From assembly GCF_001561995.1 (NCBI RefSeq), contig NZ_LLWC01000010.1, positions 119,264-183,263 of the forward strand: 64,000 bases of DNA, given 5' to 3'. The DNA comes from Polycladidibacter hongkongensis. GTDB lineage: Bacteria; Pseudomonadota; Alphaproteobacteria; Rhizobiales; Stappiaceae. Each line of letters starts with the position of its first letter. Within the stretch, counting starts at the first letter, position 1. The notes beneath the pieces were generated by a model. It worked only from the letters and a program-made list of their open reading frames with translations. It had not been told where the DNA came from and ran no database searches. The position numbers and the translations under genes were made by a program. Positions 36,162-46,669 of this stretch are shown here, in pieces.

Positions 36162-37556
36162 TTGGCAAAACGGGCGATTTCCTATGTCTGTCAGTCTTGC
36201 GGGGCGGTGAGCGCCAAATGGCAAGGGCGCTGCGAGAGCTGCGGCGAGTGGAATTCCATTCAGGAAGAGCGTGCAGATAGCGGTGTTGGCGCCGGTCCCG
36301 CTTCAACAAAACGGTCTCGCGGGCGCGTGGTGCCGCTGACAAGTTTTGCGGGCGAGACCCGCGAAGCGCCGCGCATTGTTACCGGTGTTGGCGAACTTGA
36401 CAGGGTGACTGGGGGCGGGTTTGTCAAGGGCTCCGCGCTGCTGGTGGGCGGCGATCCGGGCATTGGCAAATCGACGTTGTTGACACAGGCCAGTGCCGTA
36501 CTGGCGCAGCAGGGGCATCACACGGTCTATATTTCCGGTGAGGAAGCCGTGGGGCAAGTGCGCCTGCGCGCCGAACGGTTGGGCCTGCGCGAAGCGCCGG
36601 TGGCGCTTGCTGCCGAAACCAGTGTCGAGGATATTCTGGCGACACTGGAAGAGGGGCAAAAACCGGCACTGGTGATTCTCGATAGTATCCAGACCTTGTG
36701 GACCGATCAGGTGGATTCGCCGCCCGGAACGGTGACACAGGTGCGCGCCTCGGCTCAGGCATTGGTGCGGTTTGCAAAGCGCACCGGCACTACGGTGGTG
36801 ATCGTTGGCCATGTGACCAAGGACGGACAGATCGCCGGACCGCGGGTAGTGGAGCATATGGTGGACGGCGTGCTCTATTTTGAAGGGGACGGGGCGCACC
36901 AGTATCGCATTTTGCGGGCCGTAAAAAACCGCTTTGGCCCCACGGACGAGATCGGCGTCTTTGAAATGTCCGATACGGGGCTGCGCGAGGTGAAAAACCC
37001 CTCGGCTTTGTTCCTGGGAGAGCGGAGCGCTACCTCCCCCGGGGCCGCTGTGTTCGCCGGAATTGAGGGAACCCGTCCATTATTGGTGGAAATTCAGGCT
37101 CTGGTGGCGCCCTCACCTCTGGGAACGCCGCGCCGCGCGGTCATTGGCTGGGACAATGCCAGACTGTCGATGATACTGGCCGTTCTGGAGGCGCGCTGCG
37201 GGGTGCGCTTTGCCCAGCATGATGTGTATCTGAACGTGGCGGGGGGCTTGCGCATAAATGAGCCGGCGGCGGACCTTGCGGTGGCCGCAGCTTTGATCTC
37301 CTCGCTTTCTGGGGCTCCCCTGCCGCTTGAAAACGTCTATTTTGGGGAAATCAGCCTTTCTGGCGCAATCCGGCCGGTGGCGCATGCACAAAGCCGGTTA
37401 AAAGAAGCGCAGAAGCTGGGCTTTAGTGCTGCGGTGGTACCGGAAGCCAATCTCAAGGATGCCAACGGCACGCCGCAGATGGCGCGCGGACTTGGCGAAC
37501 TTGCCGAATTGGTGGCCAGTGTGGCCTCCAGTGGACAAACGCTCGCAAATGCTTAA
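36162..37556 (+). CDS. radA: DNA repair protein RadA
   Basis: A 464-residue RecA-like branch-migration protein. N-terminal C4 zinc finger (CQSC...CESC), Walker A GGDPGIGKST, the RadA motif KNRFGPTDEIGVFEM and a C-terminal Lon-like domain. The start is TTG, fixed by AAGGAG seven bases upstream. Downstream of alr, upstream of cvpA, as in related genomes. Confidence 0.95.
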   Translation: MAKRAISYVCQSCGAVSAKWQGRCESCGEWNSIQEERADSGVGAGPASTKRSRGRVVPLTSFAGETREAPRIVTGVGELDRVTGGGFVKGSALLVGGDPGIGKSTLLTQASAVLAQQGHHTVYISGEEAVGQVRLRAERLGLREAPVALAAETSVEDILATLEEGQKPALVILDSIQTLWTDQVDSPPGTVTQVRASAQALVRFAKRTGTTVVIVGHVTKDGQIAGPRVVEHMVDGVLYFEGDGAHQYRILRAVKNRFGPTDEIGVFEMSDTGLREVKNPSALFLGERSATSPGAAVFAGIEGTRPLLVEIQALVAPSPLGTPRRAVIGWDNARLSMILAVLEARCGVRFAQHDVYLNVAGGLRINEPAADLAVAAALISSLSGAPLPLENVYFGEISLSGAIRPVAHAQSRLKEAQKLGFSAAVVPEANLKDANGTPQMARGLGELAELVASVASSGQTLANA

Positions 37557-37650
37557 AAAGGCAGCGAGGTTTATCTTTTAAGATTCATTAGGGCTGCGCA
37601 GGCAGGGGCTCTTGCCCGCGCGGCGACACACAAAAGAATAGAGGCTGATC

Positions 37651-38262
37651 ATGCCGATCACGCTACTTGACGGGATTTTGCTCGTTATCATGCTGTTGTC
37701 CGCCTTCCTTGCCATGGTGCGAGGGTTTGTGCGGGAAGTCCTTTCCATCGCCTCTTGGGTGGCCGCAGCGGTTAGCGCCTATTATTTCTACGGTTCGGTT
37801 GAACCTATGGTTGCGCCTTATGTTGGCGAGGGTACTTTGGCGACCATCATCGCCATTGGCGCGGTGTTTGTGCTGACACTCATTGTGGTTAGTTTTATTA
37901 CTATGTTCCTATCGGATCTTGTGTTAGACAGCCGCATCGGCGCTCTGGACAGGTCTTTAGGCTTTGTTTTTGGAGCGGCCCGCGGCTTTTTGCTGATGGT
38001 GGTGGCCCTGTTGTTCTTCAACTGGTTTGTGCCAGAGGAGAAGCAACCTACCTGGATTTTCGAGGCCAAATCGCGGCACCTTCTGGAGAGCACTGGCAAC
38101 GCGCTGGTGTCCGCCCTGCCCGACGACCCGGAAAAAGCTATCATGGATCAGTTCAAACAAGGCAGCGCACCAAAAAATACAGAGGGACGCGACGAGGAAG
38201 CCGGATACTCGGCCGCCGAGCGGCAAGGGATCGGGCAACTGAGCGAGACTGGTGGCCAATAG
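37651..38262 (+). CDS. cvpA: CvpA family membrane protein
   Basis: A 203-residue inner-membrane protein with four hydrophobic segments in the first 130 residues. LLDGILLVIMLLSAFLAMVRGFVREVLSI (outline) and LDRSLGFVFGAARGFLL are CvpA hallmarks. CvpA is linked to colicin V production and envelope or bile stress; the mechanism is unclear. It precedes purF, as in E. coli. The tail is charged. Confidence 0.92.
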   Translation: MPITLLDGILLVIMLLSAFLAMVRGFVREVLSIASWVAAAVSAYYFYGSVEPMVAPYVGEGTLATIIAIGAVFVLTLIVVSFITMFLSDLVLDSRIGALDRSLGFVFGAARGFLLMVVALLFFNWFVPEEKQPTWIFEAKSRHLLESTGNALVSALPDDPEKAIMDQFKQGSAPKNTEGRDEEAGYSAAERQGIGQLSETGGQ

Positions 38263-38294
38263 CCACCTAACATGCACAACTGAAGGAGTACGCC

Positions 38295-39785
38295 ATGAGC
38301 GGCGGCGAAAAGCCTATGACCCCCACGCTTGAAGAGATGCTCACGGATTTGAATGGCGACACCCTGCAGGAAGAATGCGGCGTTTTTGGCATACTGGGCC
38401 ATGAAGATGCGGCGGCGATTACAGCTTTGGGGCTGCATGCGCTACAGCACCGCGGCCAAGAGGCGGCAGGTATTGTCACCTATGATGGCGAGCAGTTTCG
38501 CTCCGAGCGGCACCTTGGGCTGGTGGGAGACAGCTTCTCCAACGCAGATACCATTGATGCGTTGAAAGGCGCTTACGCCATTGGTCATGTGCGTTACTCG
38601 ACCACAGGTGCGCCGGTGCTACGCAATGTGCAGCCATTGTTCGCCGAGCTCGATGGTGGTGGCATCGCCGTCTGTCACAATGGTAACTTCACCAATGCCA
38701 TGTCTTTGCGCAAACAGCTCATCAAAGACGGGGCGATTTGCCAGTCAACCTCTGATTCTGAGGTGGTGTTGCAGCTGGTGGCCAAGAGCCGCGAAGCGAA
38801 GATTGTTGATCGCTTTATCGAGGCCATCTCGCAGATGGAAGGCGCGTATTCGCTGGTCGCACTGACGCGTAAAAAGCTGATTGGTGCGCGTGATCCTTTG
38901 GGCATTCGTCCGCTGGTACTCGGCGATTTGAACGGCGCACCGATTTTTGCCTCCGAGACCTGCGCACTTGATATCATTGGCGCCAAGTTCATCCGCGAAG
39001 TTGAAAATGGCGAAGTGGTGGTCTGTACCCCTTCAGGCATCGAGAGTTACTTCCCCTTTGGCAAGCGCCCGGCGCGGCCATGTATCTTTGAATACATCTA
39101 CTTCTCGCGCCCGGACTCTGTCCTTGGCGGTCGCACTGTTTACGATGTGCGCAAGGCCTTCGGGAAGCAATTGGCGCATGAGACCGGTGTGGACGCGGAT
39201 GTGATTGTACCGGTGCCTGATTCCGGTGTTCCAGCAGCGCTTGGATTTTCGCAGGAAAGTGGCATCCCATTCGAACTTGGCATTATCCGCAATCACTATG
39301 TCGGGCGTACCTTTATCGAACCAACCCAGCAGATTCGCACACTTGGCGTAAAGCTCAAGCACTCGGCAAACCGAGCGCAGATTGAGGGCAAACGGGTCGT
39401 GCTTGTGGATGATAGTCTGGTGCGCGGCACTACCTCGCTAAAGATCGTGCAGATGATCCGCGAGGCGGGGGCAAAAGAAGTGCATTTCCGCTTGGCATCG
39501 CCGCCAATCCGCTACTCCGATTATTATGGCATTGATACGCCGGTGCGCGAAAAGCTGCTGGCCGCCAAATACGATCTTGAGGGCATGCGCAATTACATCG
39601 GCGCTGATACGCTTGCCTTCCTCTCGGTTGATGGCATTTACAAAGCAATGGGCTATGATGGGCGGGACAAGGATAATCCGCAGTTCACCGATCATTGCTT
39701 TACCGGGGATTACCCGACAGCCCTTACAGATTTGAATGATGACGGGGACAATCGCAGCCGTCCGCGTCTTGTGGAAGTAAGCTAA
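38295..39785 (+). CDS. purF: Amidophosphoribosyltransferase
   Basis: A 496-residue enzyme of the first committed step in purine synthesis (PRPP + glutamine to phosphoribosylamine). N-terminal glutaminase domain with nucleophile cysteine 28 in EECGVFG, implying removal of a 27-residue propeptide. Phosphoribosyl domain with VVLVDDSLVRGTT. AAGGAG precedes the ATG. Three bases before an SDR gene. Confidence 0.96.
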   Translation: MSGGEKPMTPTLEEMLTDLNGDTLQEECGVFGILGHEDAAAITALGLHALQHRGQEAAGIVTYDGEQFRSERHLGLVGDSFSNADTIDALKGAYAIGHVRYSTTGAPVLRNVQPLFAELDGGGIAVCHNGNFTNAMSLRKQLIKDGAICQSTSDSEVVLQLVAKSREAKIVDRFIEAISQMEGAYSLVALTRKKLIGARDPLGIRPLVLGDLNGAPIFASETCALDIIGAKFIREVENGEVVVCTPSGIESYFPFGKRPARPCIFEYIYFSRPDSVLGGRTVYDVRKAFGKQLAHETGVDADVIVPVPDSGVPAALGFSQESGIPFELGIIRNHYVGRTFIEPTQQIRTLGVKLKHSANRAQIEGKRVVLVDDSLVRGTTSLKIVQMIREAGAKEVHFRLASPPIRYSDYYGIDTPVREKLLAAKYDLEGMRNYIGADTLAFLSVDGIYKAMGYDGRDKDNPQFTDHCFTGDYPTALTDLNDDGDNRSRPRLVEVS

Positions 39786-39788
39786 GTT

Positions 39789-40535
39789 ATGAGCGATAAA
39801 GACTTGCAAGGCCGCACAGCGGTTGTGACAGGCGCTTCGCGCGGCATTGGATATTTCGTTGCGCGTGAGTTGGCAGAACGTGGCGCCCACGTGGTGGCGA
39901 TAGCGCGCACGGTTGGCGGGCTGGAAGAGCTGGACGACGAGATCCGCGGCCTTGGCGGCACAGCAACATTGGTTCCGCTGGATCTTAAAGACTATGATGC
40001 GCTGGACAGGCTCGGCGGGGCGCTTTTTGAGCGGCACAAATGCCTCGATATTCTGGTGGGGAATGCCGGTATTTTGGGCCCAATGTCCCCACTGGCGCAT
40101 ATAGATCCGAAGAAGTTCGACGAGGTTATGGCGGTAAACGTAACTGCGAACTGGCGGTTATTACGTTCACTTGATCCGCTGCTGCGCCAATCGGATGCGG
40201 GGCGGGCAGTGTTCCTTTCCTCAGGTGCGCCGCATAAGTGCAAGGCGTATTGGGGTCCCTACTCCATGTCAAAAGCCGCGCTGGAGGCGATGGTTCGCAC
40301 CTATGCCAATGAGACGCTGAAAACGAGTGTACAGGCGATGTTGGTCAATCCGGGGCCCATGCGCACCGGTATGCGTGCGCAGGCAATGCCGGGGGAGGAT
40401 CCAGAGACACTGCCGCACCCAAGCACTATCGCAGCGGCGATTGCCAAGCTGTGCTTGCCCGGTTCTCAGGCCAACGGGCAGCTCTACGACCATCCATCAG
40501 GCGAGATCCGCAGCTTTGCCCAACTCTCCAGCTAG
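39789..40535 (+). CDS. Short-chain dehydrogenase/reductase
   Basis: A 248-residue SDR with cofactor motif TGASRGIG (16-23), NAG in GNAGILGP and catalytic YSMSK. Substrate unknown. It is translationally close to purF (3-base gap), an arrangement seen in alphaproteobacteria. The C-terminus YDHPSGEIRSFAQ is not one I can link to a specific reaction. Confidence 0.88.
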   Translation: MSDKDLQGRTAVVTGASRGIGYFVARELAERGAHVVAIARTVGGLEELDDEIRGLGGTATLVPLDLKDYDALDRLGGALFERHKCLDILVGNAGILGPMSPLAHIDPKKFDEVMAVNVTANWRLLRSLDPLLRQSDAGRAVFLSSGAPHKCKAYWGPYSMSKAALEAMVRTYANETLKTSVQAMLVNPGPMRTGMRAQAMPGEDPETLPHPSTIAAAIAKLCLPGSQANGQLYDHPSGEIRSFAQLSS

Positions 40536-40563
40536 CCCTTGGGCAAGCTGCTAAGAAAAATGA

Positions 40564-40600
40564 AAAAGCCCCTGTCAAGCAGCGCTTGGCGGGGGCTTTT
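40564..40600. terminator. Bidirectional terminator after the SDR gene
   Basis: A 17-bp stem with two G-T pairs, 40564-40580 with 40584-40600, loop AGC. A run before and T run after let it serve both the SDR gene and the convergent suhB-like gene. Confidence 0.9.
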
Positions 40601-40607
40601 GCCGTTT

Positions 40608-40633
40608 GCACAGCCGCTAGCGGCTGTGCTTTT
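40608..40633 (+). terminator. Second hairpin (perfect palindrome) with T run
   Basis: GCACAGCCGCT (40608-40618) and AGCGGCTGTGC (40619-40629) form a 22-base perfect palindrome followed by TTTT. It is a back-up terminator for rightward transcription. Confidence 0.75.
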
Positions 40634-40651
40634 CCATTAGAGGCCAGTTCG

Positions 40652-41446
40652 TTATGCCTCAGGCAGTGACAGGGTGGCGTCGGCCAACTTCTTGATTTCC
40701 TCATAGACGCCGGGGGCGCCCAAAACGATGCGCGGAGGCCGCTGCATGCCTTTTTCAATATCGAAGCTGTCCAGAATATTGCCTGCCTCGGTCGCAATCA
40801 GCAGGCCTGCATATGCGTCCCAGCAATTCATGCGGTCCTCAATGTAGCCAATCAGACGGCCGGCAGCTGCATAGGAGAGCATGAGGCCACCTGATGCGTT
40901 GCGAAAATAGATACCGCCTGCGTTAAGGAGCTTTTTCATTGCGGCCAGTGATTCATCGATAATACCCTTGGAGGAAAAGCCTGTGCCAAGGCTACCAGAG
41001 GCCAAGCTCGTGCTTTTGGAGGCTGAAATCGGTTTGCCATTCAAGTGAGCGCCTTTGCCCTTTTGCGCGCTGAACAACTCGTTATTGCAGGGATCAAAAA
41101 TGGTGCCGATGACAATTTCGTCCTCTTTGACGCAAGCAATGATAACGCACCACTGGGGAATACCGGTGATAAAATTCTGCGTGCCGTCAATGGGGTCAAT
41201 GATCCAAGTATAGCCGGTTGTGCCTGTTACGCGGCCATGCTCTTCGCCAACGATACCGTCCTGTGGAAACGCTTTGGCAATGGCATCACGGATAAGGGTT
41301 TCGGTGTTGCGATCTGCCTCACTCACCATGTCTTGTTGACCCTTTGCTTCCACATTCAGGCAGTCGAAATTGTGGAAGTATTCAAGCGCGTAGGCGCCGG
41401 CCTGCTTAACGGTAGCGCAGGCAAATTCAAAGCGTGCATCGGTCAT
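40652..41446 (-). CDS. Inositol monophosphatase family protein (SuhB-like)
   Basis: A 264-residue Mg-dependent sugar-phosphate phosphatase. Metal site: GEEHG and IDPIDGTQNFITG; C-terminal WDAYAGLLIATEAG carries the third aspartate. Could act on inositol phosphates, histidinol phosphate or PAP, or in rRNA processing as SuhB; not resolved. The ATG at 41446 follows AGGAAAAACC and gives family length; upstream codons to 41566 are unlikely to be translated. Confidence 0.88.
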   Translation of the reverse strand: MTDARFEFACATVKQAGAYALEYFHNFDCLNVEAKGQQDMVSEADRNTETLIRDAIAKAFPQDGIVGEEHGRVTGTTGYTWIIDPIDGTQNFITGIPQWCVIIACVKEDEIVIGTIFDPCNNELFSAQKGKGAHLNGKPISASKSTSLASGSLGTGFSSKGIIDESLAAMKKLLNAGGIYFRNASGGLMLSYAAAGRLIGYIEDRMNCWDAYAGLLIATEAGNILDSFDIEKGMQRPPRIVLGAPGVYEEIKKLADATLSLPEA

Positions 41447-41637
41447 GGTTTTTCCTATTCTTTTGCGCGAACCACCAAAGTAACGTCGCGGCTGCAATAA
41501 GATCGGGAGGATAGGCAGCGGTTGCGGCGTAAAATGTACTTCGGTGGTGCTAAAAACGGTTGGCACAGCGCCCCAAGCTTTACAAGCGGGAAATTACGTA
41601 GCGCGGCCATACGTCGTGCGTGTGACGGGCTATGAAT

Positions 41638-41673
41638 AAGGCTCCTGACCAATATACGATCAGGAGCCTTTTT
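41638..41673. terminator. Terminator between der and the suhB-like gene
   Basis: Arms AAGGCTCCTGA (41638-41648) and TCAGGAGCCTT (41660-41670), loop 11 bases. The flanking T runs can support termination of der, read leftwards, though the stronger run is on the plus strand. Confidence 0.75.
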
Positions 41674-41685
41674 AACTGTACAAAA

Positions 41686-43098
41686 CTAACGCTTTTTCTT
41701 GCCAGCGTAGGGGTTGTCCCCTTTGCGGTACGACAGGCGTACCGGCGTGCCTTTGATGTCAAAGCGTTCGCGGATGCCGTTCACAAGATAGCGGGTGTAG
41801 CTTTCCGGCAGCTGCTCGGGGCGTGAACAGAACACCACAAAATGCGGTGGCCGGGTTTTTACCTGCGTCATGTAACGCAGGCGCACACGGCGGCCCGAGA
41901 CAGCAGGCGGCGGATGGTGCACCAGAACACCATCGAGCCAGCGGTTAAGCTGCGAGGTGCCCACACGGCGGTTCCACATGCCATAGGCCCGGAATGCGGC
42001 CTGCATCAACCGATCAACGCCCTGCCCGTGTATGCCGGAGAGCGTGACGATTTCCACGCCGCGTAACTGGTTGAGGTACCGTTCCTGACAATCGCGCAGG
42101 TGCTCCCACGCCGCATCACGATCTTCGACCAGATCCCACTTGTTCACCGCGATGACGATGGAACGGCCTTCGCGAGCGCATAGCTCGAGGATTTGCAGGT
42201 CCTGTTTTTCAAAGGCGCAAGTGGCATCCAAAGTCAGAATGACCACTTCGGCAAATTTGATCGCCCGCAGAGCATCTGCGACAGAGAGCTTTTCAAGCTT
42301 TTCCTGCACGCGAGCGCGTTTGCGGATTCCAGCGGTATCAAACACCTTGAGATGATGATCGTTCCACGTCCACTCAACGGAAATGGAATCGCGGGTGATC
42401 CCCGCTTCCGGACCTGTCAGCAAGCGCTCTTCGCCGAGCATGGTGTTGATCAACGTGGATTTGCCCGCATTGGGGCGGCCGACGATGGCAACACGCAAAG
42501 GACGCTCGGTGGTGCCCACCTGCTCGTCGTCCTCCTCCGGGTCGTCATCATCCACATCCACATCGCTTAGAGCAACGTCTTCGCTGTAGCTTTCCTCTTC
42601 CAATTCCTCAACGATCGGCTTGAGGATGTGGTAGAGGTCGGCCATGCCTTCGCCGTGCTCGGCAGAAACAGCCAGTGGCTCGCCGAGGCCAAGCTGAAAC
42701 GCTTCGTAGAGCCCGCCCTCACCGGCCTTGCCCTCAGCTTTGTTGGCGCACAGGATCACCGGAGTATCCGTGCGGCGCAGCAAATTGGCGAAGGTTTTGT
42801 CCAGTGGCATCAAGCCTGCGCGTGCATCGATCAGAAACAGGATCGCGTCGGCCTCTTTGATCGCCTCTTCGGTTTGCGAGCGCATGCGCCCTTCCAGAGA
42901 GGAAGCATCGGCCTCTTCTAGTCCAGCCGTATCAACGATCTTGAAACGCAGATCCCCCAGACGTGCATCGCCGGACCTGCGGTCGCGGGTTACACCCGGG
43001 GAATCGTCAACAAGCGCAAGGCGCTTGCCTACAAGGCGGTTAAAGAGCGTCGACTTGCCAACATTTGGTCTGCCAATAATGGCGACAGTCGCAGTCAC
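41686..43098 (-). CDS. der: Ribosome-assembly GTPase Der (EngA)
   Basis: A 470-residue protein with two G domains and a C-terminal KH-like domain, needed for 50S maturation. G1 motifs GRPNVGKST and [10 protein letters not shown]3 DTAG in each; NKWD in the second. An acidic linker ([15 protein letters not shown]) separates the domains. Start is GTG with AAGGAG upstream. Third gene of the yfgM-like-bamB-der run. Confidence 0.96.
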   Translation of the reverse strand: MTATVAIIGRPNVGKSTLFNRLVGKRLALVDDSPGVTRDRRSGDARLGDLRFKIVDTAGLEEADASSLEGRMRSQTEEAIKEADAILFLIDARAGLMPLDKTFANLLRRTDTPVILCANKAEGKAGEGGLYEAFQLGLGEPLAVSAEHGEGMADLYHILKPIVEELEEESYSEDVALSDVDVDDDDPEEDDEQVGTTERPLRVAIVGRPNAGKSTLINTMLGEERLLTGPEAGITRDSISVEWTWNDHHLKVFDTAGIRKRARVQEKLEKLSVADALRAIKFAEVVILTLDATCAFEKQDLQILELCAREGRSIVIAVNKWDLVEDRDAAWEHLRDCQERYLNQLRGVEIVTLSGIHGQGVDRLMQAAFRAYGMWNRRVGTSQLNRWLDGVLVHHPPPAVSGRRVRLRYMTQVKTRPPHFVVFCSRPEQLPESYTRYLVNGIRERFDIKGTPVRLSYRKGDNPYAGKKKR

Positions 43099-43127
43099 GC
43101 GTATTCTCCTTGGGAATTCTTGCAGCG

Positions 43128-44474
43128 CTATTGCAGCGCTGCAACTTGTCCGTCGCCGGTTAGCACAATTAGGCGGCCTCCTGCAACAATAGGAGTTACA
43201 AATACTTTTGTACTAATGTTGCGGGTGGTCTCAAGTGTACCAGTTTTTGCATCGACGGAGGCGAAAACGCCCTTGTTTGAAATAGCCACCAATTTGCCAT
43301 TGGCAAGAACCGGACCGGCCCAGTTGGTGGAGGCTTTGTCCTTTTGCCCTTTTGGCAGCGCGGCCGTCCACAGCAGCGCGCCTGTCTTCAGGTCCAGCGC
43401 ACGCATGGTGTCATCAAGACCAACAAGGAAGACGCTGGAGCCTGAGACAACCGGGGTATGGACTGAACCCAAATCCGCCTCCCAAATGCGCTCGCCGGAT
43501 TTCATGTTAATAGCGATGGTGCGACCAGAAACGGAGGTGGCAACCACCGTGTTGCCCGCGACAACGGGAGAACCGGAAACATCGGAGAGGCCAGAAAGCG
43601 CGCGCACACGGAAGGACCGTGCCACGGTCTCAATCCACTTTGGCTCCCCGGATTTGATATCAATGGCAGCAATCTCCCCTGAAGAGAACGGGATAATAGC
43701 CGTATTGCCGACGATGGCGGGATTGGACGAGGAAAGCAGCGCCGCAGATTCGCTAATGCCGGCGAAGCTCCACTGCAAGGCACCATCCACCTGCGAATAG
43801 GCCTGAACCTCATTGTCCTGATTCACCAGAATCACAACGCCTTTGGATGCGGCAGGTGCGCCACGAACGGGCACATCCAGATCGACCGCCCAGAGCTGAT
43901 TGCCGGAGCTATCCAGCGCAAAAAGCTGGCGATAAGCCGTGGCAACAAACACCTTGCCGCCATCAAGCGCTGCACCGCCACCTGCGGCCACATCGCTTTC
44001 ATCAGCGGGGCGGAGTGACCGCGAGAAGACACGGCCGCCACCGGTGTTCAGAGCCAGCAGATCACCGTTTTGCTTGTAGACATAGATGCGGTTGCCATCG
44101 GAAACGGGCCGGGCTGCAGCCCGTGGCGGCGCGGAACCGAATCCGGAGACATTCAGCTTGCCCCCGCCCATGGCCTTGCGCCAAACGACAGCACCGGTGA
44201 CATTCATGGACACGTTGCCGGGGTTGTTAGAGTGTGGACCGGCGGCCTGCACCCAGCTGTTGCCCCCTGATGGCTTGCCAATCTTGGCGGTTTTGGCCGC
44301 ATTTGCCGCGGTGTTTATGGATGTCTGATAAACAGGCTTTCGCTCGCCTTCCAGATATTCCTCTTTCTCCCCAAACGGGTTGAGGCCGGAAAGCGAAGAA
44401 CAGCCCGCCAATGCAGAGGCTACCACAGTCATGCAAAGCAATTTTTGCCAGGAAAGACCTTTGGAACGTGTCAC
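43128..44474 (-). CDS. bamB: Outer-membrane assembly lipoprotein BamB
   Basis: A 448-residue lipoprotein with signal and lipobox LAGC (cysteine 25) followed by repeated PQQ-type propeller blades (for example [18 protein letters not shown]-like turns, WIETVARS). BamB helps deliver outer-membrane proteins to BamA. Start GTG follows AAGGGA. Between yfgM-like and der, as in E. coli. Confidence 0.92.
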   Translation of the reverse strand: MTRSKGLSWQKLLCMTVVASALAGCSSLSGLNPFGEKEEYLEGERKPVYQTSINTAANAAKTAKIGKPSGGNSWVQAAGPHSNNPGNVSMNVTGAVVWRKAMGGGKLNVSGFGSAPPRAAARPVSDGNRIYVYKQNGDLLALNTGGGRVFSRSLRPADESDVAAGGGAALDGGKVFVATAYRQLFALDSSGNQLWAVDLDVPVRGAPAASKGVVILVNQDNEVQAYSQVDGALQWSFAGISESAALLSSSNPAIVGNTAIIPFSSGEIAAIDIKSGEPKWIETVARSFRVRALSGLSDVSGSPVVAGNTVVATSVSGRTIAINMKSGERIWEADLGSVHTPVVSGSSVFLVGLDDTMRALDLKTGALLWTAALPKGQKDKASTNWAGPVLANGKLVAISNKGVFASVDAKTGTLETTRNISTKVFVTPIVAGGRLIVLTGDGQVAALQ

Positions 44475-44486
44475 GCCATATTTCCC

Positions 44487-45146
44487 TTAGGTTGCAGGCT
44501 CTTTGGACGAGCCAATCAAATCAAGATAGATGCGCGCGCGGCTAGCCACATCGCTTGGCGCGGTCGCATCCTCTTCAATGTCAGTGAGGTATTTGGCAGC
44601 ACTGGTGAAGTCGCCTGCTTTGTAGTGGGCCACTGCCATCACTTCCAAAGCTGGAAAATACATCGTCGCGCCAGGTTGCAGCTGTGCGCTAAGGCGGTCC
44701 TGAAGCTGGATCGGTGTTTCGCTGTCCAGCAGGATATACGCGGCGCGCACGGAGGCCAGAGCGCGGTAGAATGGTGCGTTGCCGCTCTCGCCTGCCAATG
44801 CGTCTAGCAGCTCGACGGCTTTGGCTTTATCGCCTTTTGCGGCCAATTCACCTGCTATGCGGAATTTCGACAGCATAGGATAGCCGCCTGCAGCATCCTC
44901 TAGTGTTTCCAGCTTGGCAATTGCCTCGTCATGCTGGCCCGCATCGGATGCTTTTACCGCTTCAAGGAAGACCTGCCCTGACGAGGCGGCCTGTGACTTT
45001 GCATAGGAGGAGTAGCCTTTATAGCCAGCGGTGCCGACAACGATCAGTGCAGCAGTTGTATAAATGATCGGGGAGAGACGTTTCCACAAACGAGAAAATT
45101 GTTCGTTTCTGACGTCTTCATCGACCTCGCGGAAAATATCGGACAT
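44487..45146 (-). CDS. YfgM-like TPR membrane protein
   Basis: A 219-residue protein with one membrane segment (about residues 27-43) and a periplasmic TPR-like helical domain. It matches the DUF2133/YfgM group, which bridges the Sec translocon and periplasmic chaperones. Start MSDIFREVDEDVRNEQF is typical of the alphaproteobacterial form. Twelve bases upstream of bamB. Confidence 0.85.
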   Translation of the reverse strand: MSDIFREVDEDVRNEQFSRLWKRLSPIIYTTAALIVVGTAGYKGYSSYAKSQAASSGQVFLEAVKASDAGQHDEAIAKLETLEDAAGGYPMLSKFRIAGELAAKGDKAKAVELLDALAGESGNAPFYRALASVRAAYILLDSETPIQLQDRLSAQLQPGATMYFPALEVMAVAHYKAGDFTSAAKYLTDIEEDATAPSDVASRARIYLDLIGSSKEPAT

Positions 45147-45420
45147 GTTACTTCCTGTTGCACGCGTCGTACAAAATTATGGCTAATTGTAAACAAAAGC
45201 CGGTTTGCGCGCCACAATACTGCCTCTGTGGCAGCATGGCAAACAGCTTCTGCCCACCCTTCCAATGGTTTAATGGCGCAAATTGGGCAAGGGCAACACA
45301 AATGCAACCCAGAGACGACTAATCCCCAGCCTTGCATCAGGCTCTGCTCACTTTATGCCCCCAAGTTGTCTTGGGTGCCGTTTTTTATGCTGCCTGATCA
45401 CAATGGTAGCCAAAATGGGC

Positions 45421-45996
45421 CTAAATGACAGGAACACCGATCAGCAGTTGATGCAGGTGCTTAAACATTATCCCGTAAAAGGCAAGGCCACACACCACCG
45501 CGAGCGCATCAGCGCGCCATAACGCCGCCTTGCTTTTCTCTGCAACAGAGGTTTGTTTAGCGCTGCGCGCATATGTTAGCAGCGAAACAATCAGCCAGAC
45601 GAGCGTGCCGCCAAAGATCGCCACTGCGTAGGGTTCGCCATTTACCAAAAGGTGCGCCCCAGCCCAAAGCCCAAGAGAAACAAGGAGAGGGCGTTGCAAC
45701 AAGTGGTATATCCTCCCTTTGAAAAAGGTGGCAAAGAAGCAAATGGCCGCCAGCATCAGAATTAGAAACGCCAGATGCCGGAGCTGGAAAATCGGTGTGT
45801 ATAGTGGCATCACATCTTCTTCACGGGCAATGTGAACCCCGTAGATCACGAGGATAAATGCCAGTGTCGACAATAAATGAGCGATGCCAGTAAACATGCC
45901 CCTTTGTTTTTTAGCCAGCGTGTTGTTGCGCTTTATCGCAGCGAGGCCGCAGTGTACGGCGATGAGCGCCAGCATGCCAATCACAACATAAGTCAT
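45421..45996 (-). CDS. NnrU family membrane protein (copy 2)
   Basis: A 191-residue protein with about six membrane segments. RHLAFLILMLAAICFFATFFKGRIYHLLQRPLLVSLGLWAGAHLLVNG (outline) is the NnrU pattern. NnrU was named for a link with nitrite/NO reduction, but its function is unproven. The ATG at 45996 follows GAGGGGG. A paralog lies immediately upstream. Confidence 0.87.
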   Translation of the reverse strand: MTYVVIGMLALIAVHCGLAAIKRNNTLAKKQRGMFTGIAHLLSTLAFILVIYGVHIAREEDVMPLYTPIFQLRHLAFLILMLAAICFFATFFKGRIYHLLQRPLLVSLGLWAGAHLLVNGEPYAVAIFGGTLVWLIVSLLTYARSAKQTSVAEKSKAALWRADALAVVCGLAFYGIMFKHLHQLLIGVPVI

Positions 45997-46093
45997 CGAA
46001 TCCCCCTCATAAGCTGAGGGCGTGCTATGGCGCATTTCATGGGCATTTGCAATTTTGTTGTCGCCTAAGCCTCCATATGGCGCTTTTTATCAG

Positions 46094-46669
46094 CTAAAGC
46101 GGGCTCACCCCAAAAAGCCATTCATGCAATTTCATCGTAAAAGCAAGATACAACAGGCTGCCAGTGATCACGGCTAGGAAATCATTTCTAAGCGCTTTTT
46201 TCCCACTGGGGATGCCCGATGCCTGCGGTTGCCGTATTTGGGCAGACACTCTGTCGACACCGCCCCAGACAAGGAATGACGCGAAAAGAAGGACCGCATA
46301 GCTTTCCGCATTTGCCAATAGATGCGCGAGCGCCCACAAAATGACAGCCGATATCATGGGATGTACTGCGATACGCTTGATGTTGCCTGGGAGATAGACG
46401 GACGCAAGTAAAACGAATGAAACGAGCATTAACAGCCATGCCAGATGGCGCCCCCACAACGGCGTATAATAGAGCTCATTGCCCCCTTGCTCCCGTGCCA
46501 CTCCAAAACCGTAGATAATCAGGCCGAGACCTGCAATCGCACAAAGGCCGAAGACACCCTCAATAGATTTTTCGCCTTTTGCCGCCTTCAAATCTGCGTA
46601 GGGTTTTGAAAACATAGGTACGCTATGAACACCTAAACATAATAGGATTCCCAAAGCCAGCAAATACAA
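46094..46669 (-). CDS. NnrU family membrane protein (copy 1)
   Basis: A 191-residue paralog of the following gene, the same length and fold: GRHLAWLLMLVSFVLLASVYLPGNIKRIAVHPMISAVILWALAHLLANAES (outline). The start appears to be TTG at 46669, supported by AAGGGAG seven bases upstream and the lack of an early ATG. The two copies are 97 bases apart. No denitrification gene is near. Confidence 0.87.
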   Translation of the reverse strand: MYLLALGILLCLGVHSVPMFSKPYADLKAAKGEKSIEGVFGLCAIAGLGLIIYGFGVAREQGGNELYYTPLWGRHLAWLLMLVSFVLLASVYLPGNIKRIAVHPMISAVILWALAHLLANAESYAVLLFASFLVWGGVDRVSAQIRQPQASGIPSGKKALRNDFLAVITGSLLYLAFTMKLHEWLFGVSPL

